64,000 nucleotides of DNA, taken from positions 30,195,683 to 30,259,682 of the forward strand of contig OZ024737.1 in the NCBI GenBank assembly GCA_964016875.1. Direction: 5' to 3'. A model generated the notes under the pieces. It made no database searches and had not been told where the DNA came from. It saw only the letters and a program-made list of their open reading frames with translations. Of this stretch, positions 11,201 through 22,914 are shown piece by piece. The position numbers and the translations under genes were made by a program. Positions within the stretch are counted from its first letter, which is position 1. Each line of letters opens with the position of its first letter. Origin of the DNA: Fallopia convolvulus (taxonomy: Eukaryota > Streptophyta > Magnoliopsida > Caryophyllales > Polygonaceae).

Positions 11201-12127
11201 TTGCTTGGAAGGGGGGAAAATTTTGTACAAAGACCTTTAACTACGTTTTTTCTATGTATACGATCTCTAATTTTATGACTAAAACTATCAATAGACTTGT
11301 TGGCAACAATTTCAACAACATCCGAATTAACTTCCAATTCAACACTTGTATCAAAATTTGCATTGGAAGTTTGCAGTGGTTGATCGACACTATGTGAATC
11401 GACTAAATTTCTCGACCTATAAAAAAATATATCTGCGTTTTATTTAACACATATCAACCTAATTTCAACAAATAGAAATATTCAACAAACATTTCAATAA
11501 CAATTAAAAAATTATCAATTATTTCAGTATATCAATTTCAAATTTCTATCAAACCTATCAAAATAATTAACCATTTATTAATTTTCTTACCAATTTCCCC
11601 ACATATTAACAAATTAATCAAATTAGACTTGCAAATTAACAAATTGCCACACAAATTACCACTAAATTGGTAGAAAAATCAAAATGGAGGCAAACCTTGT
11701 CAATTTCAATTTTTTTTTATCAAACCTATCAATTTTTTTTATATCAATTTCCCAATAAATTGAAATTTTAATTATATTACTTACTTGCAAATGGAAACTT
11801 CACACAAAAATTGCTAATAAAATGGGAAAATTTTGGATTGAAAATTACTACCAACTATCCAACACGAATGCCTTGCCACCAGTGACGCATAACATGTTCC
11901 ACCGTACCGTAGCCCATCATCGACTCATGGAGTGGTGTCTTTGGGTGCACACTGCTTTGCTCAGCACCCTCGACTCCTAGATAGGTCTGGGCGACTGCCT
12001 GTTCGTGAATCGTGGCTTCGTGTGAGTGTTCATGAATCGGGGCCCAACCTAGATTCGCCCATAGGTGGCATACCTCTTTCTTTTAAAACCCTTACTAAAA
12101 TTAATATTTTGTTTACTAATCTAATTT
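11201..12127. other. AT-rich spacer, nothing recognised
   Basis: Mostly AT-rich DNA with short tandem-like AATTAATCAAATT pieces. A 91-codon frame at 11932-12207 shows no family features and runs into the poly(T) end of the next LINE, so it is not called. Confidence 0.5.
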
Positions 12128-12768
12128 CTTTTTTTTTTGGTAGAAGGAGAGACGGAACTCTCCGTCCCCTCAAGGGAAAATTTTTTAATATTAAAAGAAA
12201 GAGCTAAGTAGTCAACAAACGAGAGATAATCTGACGCCTTAAATCATCATTAAGCAAAATAAAAACTCTCTCCGACGGGCAAGCAATACAATAAGACCTA
12301 AAAGATAAAGAAAAGCAAGGCAATCCGCAACAGTGTTCGCCTCGCGGTACACATGACGGAATTGGATAGACCAATCCCTACTAATAAAGCCTTGGCATTG
12401 TGTTACCAAGTTGAAAAGAGGATGAATCGTATTAATTTTAGAACTAAGGAGATGTATGACCAATTGTGAGTTCGACTCTATGATGACTTTGCGGAAACCC
12501 TTGTCCGAAGCCAAATTGATCCCGTCGTTGAGGACGCCGCAAAGTTCCTCTATAGGAACCGAACAAGAACTAATATTGTGAACAAAAACCACAAATCCAC
12601 TGACCCTTTCTATCTCTTAAAAATTCCCCATCAGAAGCCTTACCATATTTGACGGAACCATCGATATTAATCTTGATCCACTATTCCTTCGGCTTGTCTC
12701 ATCTAATATAGTGCGAAATTTTGTTTGACTTACAAGAAACAGAACGAGTGTTACCTACAAGAGCAATA

Positions 12769-14638
12769 TGTTGGGTTTTAGGGTTTGCATGCGATCATTT
12801 AAGTATGTTTACTTTGTCTTAGTTGAAGGGAAGTCGACCCTTGTAGATCCTTAGGATAATCAAGGCATGACGAGTAGACCCATTGAAGGGTAGTCTCGTG
12901 GGTGTAGGCCACGAAGGCAATCACCATCGACCCCTTTTCATATCTTTGTTAGTCGACTTGGATATAGGCTACGAGTCACGGGATGAGATCCCGTTTTCCT
13001 TCAACGTATATTGCCCCTATTCCATGCCAAGGGTTGTGCAATACCGTTGTGGGATAAAACGCAACAAAACAAACCAATGGAAGTGTTGGCAAGACACAAC
13101 CATTGAGAACAAGCGTACCTTATTCGAGTCCGATGATTCCTCTTCGTCTTTGACTTGAACGAAGTCATCTTCCATAGACGTTTGGAGTTCGTCCTTCACT
13201 TGAACATTCTGCCCATCCAACGTCTCTTGAGGTTCCTTCTTCATGCTTGAAGATCCATCCATGATGCCCACGTTAGTGCTTGAAACACTCGTGAAGTTCC
13301 ACTCAAAACACCGCCTAGTCTAACTCGACTACTTGTGTTTTCCTCACCGATTTTGTGTAGGACAATGGACTGATTTCCTTGTCTCTTTCTTACCATCAAA
13401 TGGATGACAATTTCCCTTATATAGGCGTCCCAAATCTGTCCAATAACTGCCTTGAATGACGGTTACAAGCGGTTACACAAATGAGTGGATGAGAGTAATT
13501 TTAGGGAGTTTATTGTAACTTCCTTGCCTCTCTCCTTCTCACCATCAAAGGGGCGTCTATATTCATCCCCCCATGGACTCCAATTCCCTTTTAATTTCAG
13601 CAAATAAAAGGCCCAACAAGAAGTCCAAAAATCCAATCCAAAGGCCCATGTACATGGCCCAAATGGCAAGGCAAACAGCCCATGCCATGCGCGTGCATAT
13701 GTGGCCCACCAGCCCATAAGGCACGCCCCTTGGACCGGCCCACCAGCCCCACCACCTAGCTAGCATAGCTAGGTACCTAGCTAGGTCACCTAGGTAGTGT
13801 CACTACCCCTTAGCTCCATGAGCTAGCATATAGCTAGTTGAGCTGGCTTGAGCTAGTGTGAGCTAGGTTGAGTTGAATTTCTAGCTAGTTGAGCTAACTT
13901 GAGCTAGTGTGAGCTAGATTGAGCTTCCATGAGCTAGTTCCTAGCTACATGACCTTCTTATAAAGCATGTACAATGAGTCTTGAGCTTGTCTAAGCTCCT
14001 AGAGTTCACTCTAAGCTAGTATGAAGCTTGTAAACTTCTTTCTACAATATTTAACTATGTGCCAAGCTAAACTCAAGCTTTGGTTCTTGCTTGAAGCATC
14101 TACCAAGCTTAGAGAAGCTTCCTAATTCACATTAGAATATGCAAAAAAGTTACAAGACTCAATGATCAAGCTCAAAACCATGCCTTAGCCTCACAATTCA
14201 TGCTCGACGCCATAGTCAATGCCCTAGGCGCGCCTCGTTGCTCCTCCGCAACCTCGTAGGTGCGTCTCTAGCCTCACCGCGTCATCGCACCACCCTAGGT
14301 GCGCCCTTGCAGCCTTGAGTTGAACCTCAAGTTCGCTCCTAGGCGCGCCACACCTAATGCCGAGCCTTTAACCTCAAAACCGAGGTCCTAACCGAGCCCC
14401 GCGCTTGCACCGCGCCGTTGCACCGAGCGTCGCCACACACATGGCGCGCCGTTGCCGCGATGCACACGAGGTTCCTTGTCTCGGTGGTGGTGTGCGATTA
14501 ACCTTTGGATCTTATGACAAATATTAAACCATCATGGAAAGTCATATATGTCAATACTCCAATCGACATTACCAATATGACTTAATAACCTCAACATGCT
14601 CTAATAGGGATTTGATGACTTGACACAAATCACCAACA
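12769..14638 (-). mobile_element. Solo LTR (~1.87 kb), TSD CAATA
   Basis: The segment starts TGTTGGG and ends CCAACA, an inverted-repeat LTR terminus of TG...CA type. It is flanked by identical 5-bp CAATA copies (12764-12768 and 14639-14643). The flanking LINE is in open reading frame across the join when the insert is removed. No internal polyprotein and no second LTR copy were seen, so it is best explained as a solo LTR left by LTR-LTR recombination. A TATATAAGG motif on the minus strand at about 13417-13425 suggests minus orientation. At 13740-13960 it carries a degenerate GAGCTAG-rich tandem array with a ~52-bp higher period. Confidence 0.82.
13740..13960. repeat. GAGCTAG-rich degenerate tandem array inside the solo LTR
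   Basis: Dense repetition of AGCTAG/GAGCTAG with two ~52-bp higher-order copies (about 13831 and 13883) sharing GCTAGTGTGAGCTAGRTTGA. It is confined to the solo LTR. Confidence 0.7.
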
Positions 14639-15228
14639 CAATATACTTCCGAGTTTGCTCAATGACATAAGCCGTCTTATCCAGTACAACCACCTCCTTT
14701 CCAAAGACCATGGTGTTCCACCATTTCCAAGTGTACCATAACACGATCGGGAAAAGAGCATTCCAGTCGCCGAAAATCAATTATAGTTCACTAAGAACGT
14801 TGCCTCTGATCTAGCAAGCAAAATCCTCATGAAAGAAAGAAGGGTAGTAGTCAGAAACTTTGAGATTCATTCAAATGAAACTAACCTTTGGGCAGTCTCG
14901 AAAGAGATGCTTGTAATTCTCCTCGTGGTCACCACACAAGACACAACTGATACTGTCAGATATATGTCGTCTCCTCCTCTCAGCACCACACAAGACACAA
15001 CCGACACTTTCGGATATATGTCATCTCCTCCTCTCAACATTAGAAAGAACACCACCTTTACAGGCAACCACTTAAAACATTGAATCCTTTCTGGGATGGC
15101 AAGTTTCCAAATCTTTTTATAAAAGGAGTTGTCAATGTCGACTAAGTCCATGCTTCCTTGCAACAATTTATAACTCAAAGCAACAGAATAATTGCAATCA
15201 ATTTCAAATCTCCAACACAGTTCACCTC

Positions 15229-15453
15229 TATTGATGTGTATTATCTAGTTGCCTAAGAATATCTTGTCTCTATCAATTAGGAGTAATATCTTCATAAATC
15301 TTCAATCACGTTTTATTAATTATAGCTAGAATATTATGTATGGTTGGGTATCTTGCCTATCAAAGATCTCTTCCTATTAGGGATTTCCATCTACTGTATT
15401 TAAGCTTCTTGCTTACTCATTAATGAAGACAAGTCACATTTATATTATCTATA
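15229..15453 (+). repeat. 5' LTR of the Copia element
   Basis: A 225-bp direct repeat of 17536-17761, with small indels (for example the extra GATA after CCTAA in the 3' copy) and a few substitutions. The primer-binding site starts at the next base. Confidence 0.92.
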
Positions 15454-15497
15454 TGGTACCAGCCTAACGGATCCTCTCTTCACAAAATCACTCAACC

Positions 15498-17528
15498 ATG
15501 GCCGAGTCTTCTTTGATTTTGCCAAACCCGCATCAACCTGAACACTCTTTTGTCATTGTTCAGTTTATCAACATCATCAAACTCACCTACACAAACTATC
15601 TTGCTTGGAAATCTCAAACCGAAGCTACACTCAAAGGCTTTGGTCTATATCGATTTCTCGATGTTTCGCATCTTGCACCATCAAAGACAATTCTCGGTCC
15701 TAATGCACTTCAAGTGCCAAACCCGGCATATCTAACATGGGAGAGACAAGACCAGATTTTTGAAGGAGATCAGTAACATATTTCCTTTGATTTAGAAAAA
15801 TGCCATCTGGGGTGGGTACAACTTCCACGCCAACTGCCACATCTGCTTCTACTACTCAGTCAACAACTTCATCCCATTCTTCTACCTCAACCACCCTCAT
15901 AGAACGCCATCATGAAATGGTTACATGTTCACAAAACAATATCATCAAACCCATTCAAAAAATCAACCTTCACACTTATCTTTCTCCATTCAAAGAACCA
16001 CAAAATATAACTCAGGCCCTTAAAGACCCGTATTGGCGTGGTGCCATGCTAAATGAGTTCATTGCGCTGTGTTCAAACAATACTTGGTCGTTAGTACCTC
16101 CTTCTCCCAATCAAAACCTCGTTGGGTGTAAGTGGGTGTTTCGGATCAAATACAAACCAAATGGCTCTCTTGATCGATATAAAGCGAGACTAGTTGCTAA
16201 GGGCTTTCATCAAAGGTCTGGATTTGATTTTCATGAGACATTTAGTCCTGTGATTAAACCGGTTACTGTTAGAGTAATCTTGGCTCTTGCGGTTTCTCGA
16301 GGCTGGCCACTTCATCAATTGAATGTCAACAATGCGTTCTTGCAAGGCACGCTTCATGAAGACGTCTATATGGAGCAACCTTCGGGGTTTGTTGACAAAT
16401 CTAATCCTCATCATGTGTGCAAACTCAAAAAGGTCATCTATGGCCTCAAACAAGCACCATGAGCATAGTACAATGAGCTTTGGCAATACCTGCTCTATCA
16501 AGGCTTCCAAAACTCACTAGCCGACACCTCCTTGTTCATCCTTTAAGCGTGGTTGTCATGTCATCTTCCTAATCGTTTATGTCGATGACATTATAATCAC
16601 GGGAAGCAACCCTTCTGCCATTAAACCCTAATTCATGACCTTGGTTCTACCTTCTCCATTAAAGATCTTGGAGCCCTCTCATATTTCTTAGGGTTGAAGT
16701 TGTACCCACCCCAGATGGCATTTTTCTAAATCAAAGGAAATAAGTTATTGATCTCCTTCAAAAATCTGGAATGACTTCCACTAACCCTTGCTCAACCCCA
16801 CTTTCATCATCCATTTCTCTCCTCAAAAATTCAGGCCAACCACTCCCTTCCCCAACAGATTACCGAGCTCTTGTAGGTAGTCTTCAATACCTATGCATTA
16901 CCAGTCTTGATATAGCCTACAGTGTCAACAAACCCTCTCAATTTATGCAATCCCCAACTACGGAACATTGGTCAGCTCTTAAGCTCTTACTTCGTTACCT
17001 TGCTGGAACCATTATCTTGGAATCTCCATTTCCTCCTCGTCTCCCCTTAATCTTCATGCCTTTTTGGATGCTGATATGGCTGAAGATAGGGATGATTATA
17101 TCTCAACCACAAGGTACATTCTGTATCTTGGCAAGACCCTTATTTCTTAGAGTTCTAGGAAACAAAAATCCATTGCCCGATCCTCCACCAAAGCCGAGTA
17201 CAAGACTCTTGCTGAAGCTGCCTCGAAATTAATATGGGTTCTCTCATTGCTTCAAGAGTTGGAGGTCAAACTTCAACACCAGTCGGTTCTATATTGTGAC
17301 AATCTTGGTGCCACTTATCTGAGTGCAAATCCCGTCTTTCATTCCCGTATGAAACACATCGCTCTTGCGTATCATTTTGTGCGGGAACACGTCGCAAAAT
17401 GTCATCTCCGAGTGTCATTCGTGTCCACTGCAGAACTGCTTGCTGATGCACTCACCAAACCATTGCACAAACCACGGTTCGAGCAACTGATTGCCAAAAT
17501 CGGACTTTCAAAATGGCGCCAATCTTGA
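15498..17528 (+). pseudogene. Broken Copia gag-pol
   Basis: The 5' part (15498-15776) is the start of gag (NYLAWKSQTEATLKGFGLYRF) and stops after about 92 codons. From 15826 the frame is the Ser/Thr-rich linker after integrase and then reverse transcriptase ([52 protein letters not shown]), which ends in a TGA at 16460-16462 where the family has a codon for Arg or Trp-type residues. Further frames hold the later RT and RNase H parts (YRALVGSLQYLCITSLDIAY; LYCDNLGATYLSANPVFHSR; LADALTKPLHKPRFEQL). The gag-to-linker join is marked by a 74-bp inverted copy of RT sequence. Protease and integrase core are absent, so it is not functional. Confidence 0.9.
15752..15825 (-). repeat. Inverted 74-bp copy of the RT segment at 16696-16769
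   Basis: This 74-bp block is the reverse complement of 16696-16769 with two mismatches. The downstream copy is in its normal place in the RT frame ([12 protein letters not shown], then VIDLLQKSGM). The upstream copy sits at the junction between gag and the linker, where the element lost about half its length. Confidence 0.9.
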
Positions 17529-17535
17529 GGGGGAA

Positions 17536-17761
17536 TATTGATGTGTATTATCTAGTTGCCTAAGATAGAATATCTTGTCTCTATCTATTAGGAGTAATAT
17601 CTTCACAAATCTTCAATCACGTTTTATTAATTAACTAGAATATTATGTATGGTTGAGTATCTTGCCTATCAAAGATCTCTTCCTATTAGGGTTTTCCATC
17701 TACTGTATTTAAGATTCTTGCTTACTCATTATGAAGACAAGTCACATTTATATTATCTATA
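17536..17761 (+). repeat. 3' LTR of the Copia element
   Basis: A 226-bp partner of the 5' LTR, preceded by the polypurine tract at 17527-17535 and followed by the ACCTC target duplication. Confidence 0.92.
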
Positions 17762-18340
17762 ACCTCCACCCAGTTGAGAATCAGATCCGATCGAAATCGA
17801 TGCAAGGTGTAAGAGAAAAGCAGCCGACAATCGGGCGGACAAAAAATTCTAGTCCCATCCATGCTCTGAATGTCAAAGATCCTTGACCAAAGCCTGTTCT
17901 TGTTGCTGGCTAAATTGGGCTGGTAAAGAACTCAATCAAAGGCCTCTTCATAAGCCATAAATCTATCAGAATTTAATTGGATGCCCATCTCTAACAATTC
18001 ATTGAGTTCCTTTTACCACGGCTTTGGAAATACCGTTTTTTTTACCTTTCCAAATATGGGAGGCACTAGACGATCTAGCAAGAGAAGAGTCAACATATTT
18101 ATGCTTCAAAAGAGAGGTCCAAACGCCATATTTCATGACAAAATGCCACCCGAGTTTGCCAAGGCAACATTTAAATCTTGCATGGATCTAATACCAAGAC
18201 CACCATGATGCTTCGGTTTGATAACATCGGTCCAAGCCACCTTGTGTAATCTTCTCTTCTCTCTACTGCTGCCCCATATAAAGCTTTTATTCGGTTTGTC
18301 GATCTAGTTGCACACACTCACTGACAAAAGGGAGGTAAAA

Positions 18341-19525
18341 AAATTGATCACAAAGAGTCATTATGTGCAAATTTTCAATAGCAAAACTTGTAATTCACTA
18401 ATGAAAGTATAAAATTCTAAAATGACAATTTTTTTAAACAAGATTTGAGGGATACAATGACAATCTTTTCCGGAATGAAGGTACAATTCATTAAAAACTC
18501 ATTAGAGAGTTCCATGAAAAATTTAGTTTTTTCTCGGATAGAAAAGACAAGTCTATTGTCTTTTGAGGGAAATAAAATCACTCTCACCCAAAAATCTCTT
18601 TCTACCTAAAAATTACTTTTATATTTTTGAAATTCGTGCAACTCTCTCTACTTTTTACGTTTTTCAAGACACTAAAAATCACTTTACACCCAAAAATCCC
18701 TTTCTAACTATAAGTGAAACAAGGCCTTAATCATTGGTTCAAGAAAGCGAATAATTAAAGTGATAGATGAACTATCCAATTTGAGTAGCTTATTTCTACC
18801 AATTTTTTTTTGAAGTAGCTTGTCTCATGAAAGTGCATTTTAATTAGGAGCTAGCTTCAAATTTTCATTGAAAAGAATCAAAAGATGGTCTACGATTACA
18901 CCTTGGTTTTGGATAATCAGAGTTATTTACCACATAAAAATAGTATTGCGTATATGTTAGGAATGATATGATAGGAAATAATTTATATAACGGTCTTTCT
19001 AACCAATGCCCTAAGGGCATAGGATAAGCTTCCCGGTTTTAGAAACTAAAACCCTAGAAGGAAATGCATAAACCCGTCGGAAAAAAGATTTATATCCCTA
19101 AATAAATAAAAACAATAAATCTTTCTAAAATAAGATGATTATACTATACATCTTAATATACGCAATCTCTTAATAAGAATACAAGTTTTCTTGACAAATA
19201 AATTTCTAAGAATTTGATAATCCTAATAAATTTATTAAAATATATTTTTGGTCGAAATTTTTTTTATTAAAAAACTCATATAATTAACTTCTAGAAAATT
19301 TTCAATTCCTATTAGATTCCAACCAAATAAAAATTTTAATTTCCTGAAATTACAAATCCTAAAAAAAGAGTCATGAATTGAATTTCTTTGAGCTTTTCTC
19401 ATTTAACCAAACAAGCACTTCAATGCTATTAAGTGTACGTTAATGCCTTATCCTTTCGAGCCTATACTTTGTGAATGAGTGGTCCATCACTACAAAGTAT
19501 GCAACAACCAAGTCTAGTATAGAAT
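18341..19525. other. AT-rich spacer, nothing firm
   Basis: No gene was seen. Degenerate CACCCAAAAATCYCTTTCTA pieces at about 18590 and 18680 suggest an old MITE, but no clean termini could be set. Confidence 0.45.
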
Positions 19526-19535
19526 AATAATTCAC

Positions 19536-19744
19536 ACCAACAAGCATGTAGCGTAGTGGGAAGGACTACGCTTCTCTTCGTTGAGATCGAGTGTTCGATT
19601 CTCAGTGGAAGAGAAATGAACTTGTTGGGAGAGCAGATCCCACCCAAAAATAAAGGGGCCTTCGTGAGACTCGAACTCCAGACGTAGGCGTTTGATGGAG
19701 CAAAACTCTCCGCTGAACTGGGATGACAATGACCAAAAAAAAAA
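19536..19744 (+). mobile_element. tRNA-derived SINE with 10-bp TSD AATAATTCAC
   Basis: The head has Pol III promoter-like boxes: TAGCGTAGTGGGAAGGA (A box-like, 19549 on) and GTGTTCGATTC (B box-like, about 19592). An unrelated body and an A-tail of about 12 bases follow. The target duplication AATAATTCAC is present at 19526-19535 and 19745-19754. Size (~209 bp), boxes and A-tail fit a plant SINE. A box-B-like TTCGAGTC complement at about 19672 hints at a composite body. Confidence 0.85.
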
Positions 19745-19754
19745 AATAATTCAC

Positions 19755-21738
19755 TATCTTTAGAATACTTCATTCTTATGATACAAGTCCAAAACACGCT
19801 TGGTATTTAGTAGTTTAAGTTACAAATTTGAATGCAATTAATATAATCATATGATTTCTTTTTGTTTTTTCAGTTTGGATGACGAGCTAGTTTAACAATG
19901 GGCCATGGGGACTTTTTGTTTATTTTAAGATGAAAAGTTGGACTTTTGGAAAGAATAATAGTAGTGGTCAATGGACGGAGAGAATCAAATAATTGACTTT
20001 GGACTAGAACCCGCGTTACATGGGTCCCATTTTCTTCTATCTTTTTTGTTTATTTTGTCAGCTTGCACGTTGTTCTTTCTGATTGTCCCAAACAAAGGCT
20101 GAGAAACCCATGTTCGTATGTTACGTAGTATTCGTACTCGGTACTCGCCAAATACATAACTCATAGAAGTCATACCCTCGTGTCGTTTCTAGTTAGTTCG
20201 GTTAACCTTTCACAACTTATACAGGACGTGTGATTTGTATATCTCACCGTATACCTTTTTGTTTGATAAAGTAATACGGAGTATATGGTTTTTGACTCAC
20301 CAATGTGGAAGTAATTGGAGTGTAAATAAGTTACATGCTAAACTATAAAAGAGATGATCGAAACAAGTGGAGATCAGCGTGACGTTGACAACTTGAAGCT
20401 CAATGAACTAAAGGTATAAGATCCAAGAAGCCAAGTAAAACTCCTACAAAGGTTCAAGAACAAATAGCACACGTACACATCTAACACAACAATCGACGCT
20501 TGGGGCATTTGGCAAGTTGATCCACCATAAAAATGAAGTCGCATGTTTCTCAACGAATCTCCAAACAAATGGTTTAGACACACCACACATTGAACTTGTC
20601 GACATAATGTAAGCCATATCAACCTCACCTCCCGCCAATCAACGAGTGATGCTCGCTTGTCCCACATCGGAAAATCTCACCATCCGACTTAATCGCATAT
20701 TCAACAATGGCAAATTAACACGTCGTATTCGATCTCAACTTGCCAACCCACTGGGTGATGAGCTTGTCTCACGTTCCACCAATCAACAATTGACACCTCA
20801 ACTATCAACAAATTAACCTCTCCCACATCGAGAAACTCCAACTTACGACCCCTTCCAACGCTTGTAAATAGTTGAAGAAAGCGAAGGTTGCAAGGGCCGA
20901 AAAACTTCTTTAGTTCAAGATAACTCCTTGTTAATTAATAGAGACTCGGCCATTTACAAGAGAGAATCCCAAAAAGGTTATGAACTACTATCTTAAGAGA
21001 AAAAAATATGAACTTGTAACTTTTAAGCTAAAATAGCCATTTTTCTGCCAAAAAACACACACTTAGAATAATCTTTGCAAACTAAGCTAGTTGAATATCT
21101 AGATTAAGGAAAAGAATACGCATAATCTAAAGAATTAAATTGATCCCTTTGAATGCATGTGAGCCATTTGGCGCATAGAATAAGTGTAAATCTTCTATAT
21201 TTTTTATTAAATTAAATCTTCATTTCTAATGCTCATTTATTTTGGATTTCATCAGTAACCTTCATTCATCCAAAAAAAAAATTGACTCATCCTTCATCCA
21301 AAAGGATCTAGTTTTTTTTACGTTCAACTCTATTGTCTTCTTATAAAAAAATAACGAATGTATGCTTTTGTTATTTGTAAATTATTCATTTTGTGGAAAT
21401 GCACATAGATGAACACATTACACTAATCACATGTATACATATTATAGTAAAAATATGCTAAAATTTATACAATTAAATATTTTTATGTTTTATTAGTTAT
21501 TTCTTTTTTGGTTCACTTAGATCATTATAATGAAGGAGGGGGTAACGAAGGAGAATTCGAACTCGCATTTTAATGGTTTCAAACATCATCACTTATCAAT
21601 TAGAGTAGTTAGGCTCGACTTTATTAGTTGTTTCTGATGATGATTTATAAAACTCAGAGCCCCTTAAATTCACGACTCGGGAGAAAAAAAAAGCATACAA
21701 TAATAGATTCAATGGAGGAAAAAATGTTACATAAATTT
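19755..21738. other. Intergenic DNA, nothing firm
   Basis: No supported gene. The 20340-20900 part contains repeated TCCCACATCGRRAAA-type pieces often seen near plant LTRs, but no LTR pair was found. At about 21505-21625 an antisense box-B-like GAATTCGAACTCGC with a T-run upstream may be a decayed SINE. Confidence 0.4.
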
Positions 21739-21755
21739 ATAACAGAACAAGATAT

Positions 21756-22897
21756 AAGGCAAAACCCTCTTCTAGATAGAGTGGCTCTGCCTTCTCTCTA
21801 GAATTTGGGAATTTCGAAACTGGCCGAGAAGGTCGTTTAGACTTTGGCCGAGAAGGTCGTCGAACTCAGGCCGAGAAGGCCACCGGTCTTAGGTTGAGGA
21901 AGCCACTCTCACCTCCGTGATATTTGTTAGAGTTCTATATATTCTATGTACAAATTTGATTTTCAAATCCGACCCATAATGATTTCGGTTGTTGATCTAG
22001 AAATTATGGATCGTATATTAATCATGTTTCTCGCCTTTTGATTTTGCATGTCGGGACTTTCGTGTTTTCTTTGACCCTCATTGCCAACCCTTCTCCTCTT
22101 CGGCGAGTTTCTCAAGCGGGATCTTCTCCTCCTTGATCGATTTATGATAACGACCTTGTGATTCAGACTTGAACCCTTGCTTGTCTTCGTTTGACTTTGT
22201 TTTGAGATTTTGGCTCATCCTCTAGATTGCCTGTGTTCTCATCGGGCTGGCTCATCAGGTTTGGATCGGCATTTCCGGTGACGGCGATAGGGCAAGTTTG
22301 CTACTTGTTTATGCTAGATGAAGTGGATGAATTGAAACCAGTTGCTTGGTTTCTATCGTTTCATTTTTAAACTTTGATTATGTTTTTGGGCTTGGGCCTT
22401 TTAGATCCCATTTTGGCCCTTTCGGGCTTGCTTCACTCTTGTCGCTTGTGTTGTTTGTTGGACTTCTCTTTGTTTTTAAGCCCGGATTGGGTAACCTTTT
22501 AGGGTTCCTTTTTTCTTGGTCTTGCAGGTCTTGCTCAAACTTAGTGGGTATTGTCCGGTTTTGGGACTTGTGGTTGGGTGTGGATCGAGCCAATGGCGTG
22601 GTCATGGACGTTTCGTGGCTTCTGAAGATCCTCCATTTCGGTGGTGGCAACGTTAGGAGTCCTCTCTCCTTACCAAATTTTGTCCTTTTTGTGACCGGTT
22701 TGCCGCGGCGTTATGCTTCGTTACGGCGTACTCTCCGTGCTCCCAAACACTTAGTGGTCTCTTAGTTCGGTTATTGTATTCCCTTTATTTACGTGTTTGT
22801 CTTGCCTGCGTGTTGTAACCGGTCTCCAGTTGCCGTCTTGACGGCCTTTCGGTTTATCAGGTTTGTGTGATAACCGAATTCTTATCTACTAAAAAAA
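21756..22897 (+). mobile_element. 1.14-kb poly(A) retroposon with 17-bp TSD
   Basis: A perfect 17-bp direct repeat, ATAACAGAACAAGATAT, flanks the segment (21739-21755 and 22898-22914). The right end is an A-run, so this is a target-primed insertion. The body has GC-richer gene-like composition with a 139-codon open frame (22346-22765) of no recognisable family. The last ~60 bp (ACGGCCTTTCGGTTTATC to the A-tail) match the tail of the short minus-strand insert at 28195-28271, which points to a shared retroposon family. It could be a deletion derivative of a LINE or a long SINE-like element. Confidence 0.82.
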
Positions 22898-22914
22898 ATA
22901 ACAGAACAAGATAT

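Larger units (their letters stand above)
15229..17761 (+). mobile_element. Internally deleted Ty1/copia retrotransposon, TSD ACCTC
   Basis: Two ~225-bp LTRs (15229-15453 and 17536-17761) flank a short internal region, and the target duplication ACCTC is perfect (15224-15228 and 17762-17766). The LTRs begin TATTGATGTG and end ATCTATA, so the terminal dinucleotides are TA...TA rather than TG...CA. The primer-binding site TGGTACCAGCC follows directly at 15454, and a purine tract (GAGGGGGAA) precedes the 3' LTR. Total length is 2.53 kb against about 5 kb for intact elements. Most of gag, protease and integrase are missing. The insertion lies within a LINE. Confidence 0.93.
12128..18340 (-). mobile_element. 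Minus-strand LINE split by two LTR-type insertions
   Basis: Read on the minus strand, the LINE runs from about 18340 (FIWGSSREKRRLHKVAW, then PKHHGGLGIRSMQDLNVAL) through a zf-RVT region at 15180-14830 (YKKIWKLAIPERIQCFKWL) to an RNase H domain from about 12700 to 12240 (WIKINIDGS, then HVYREANTVADCLAF). It ends in a poly(A) tract seen as poly(T) at 12128-12140. The Copia element at 15229-17761 and the solo LTR at 12769-14638 interrupt it. If each insert and one copy of its target duplication are removed, LINE-type sequence resumes. It is 5' truncated, with stops and frameshifts, plus a 54-bp internal tandem duplication at about 14930-15037. Its own target duplication was not found. Confidence 0.82.

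Noticed and set aside
19545..19610. True tRNA gene
   Set aside because: No cloverleaf can be closed, and it is followed by a SINE body, A-tail and target duplication.
22346..22765. 139-codon frame as a host gene
   Set aside because: Lies entirely inside a retroposon defined by a 17-bp duplication; no family features.
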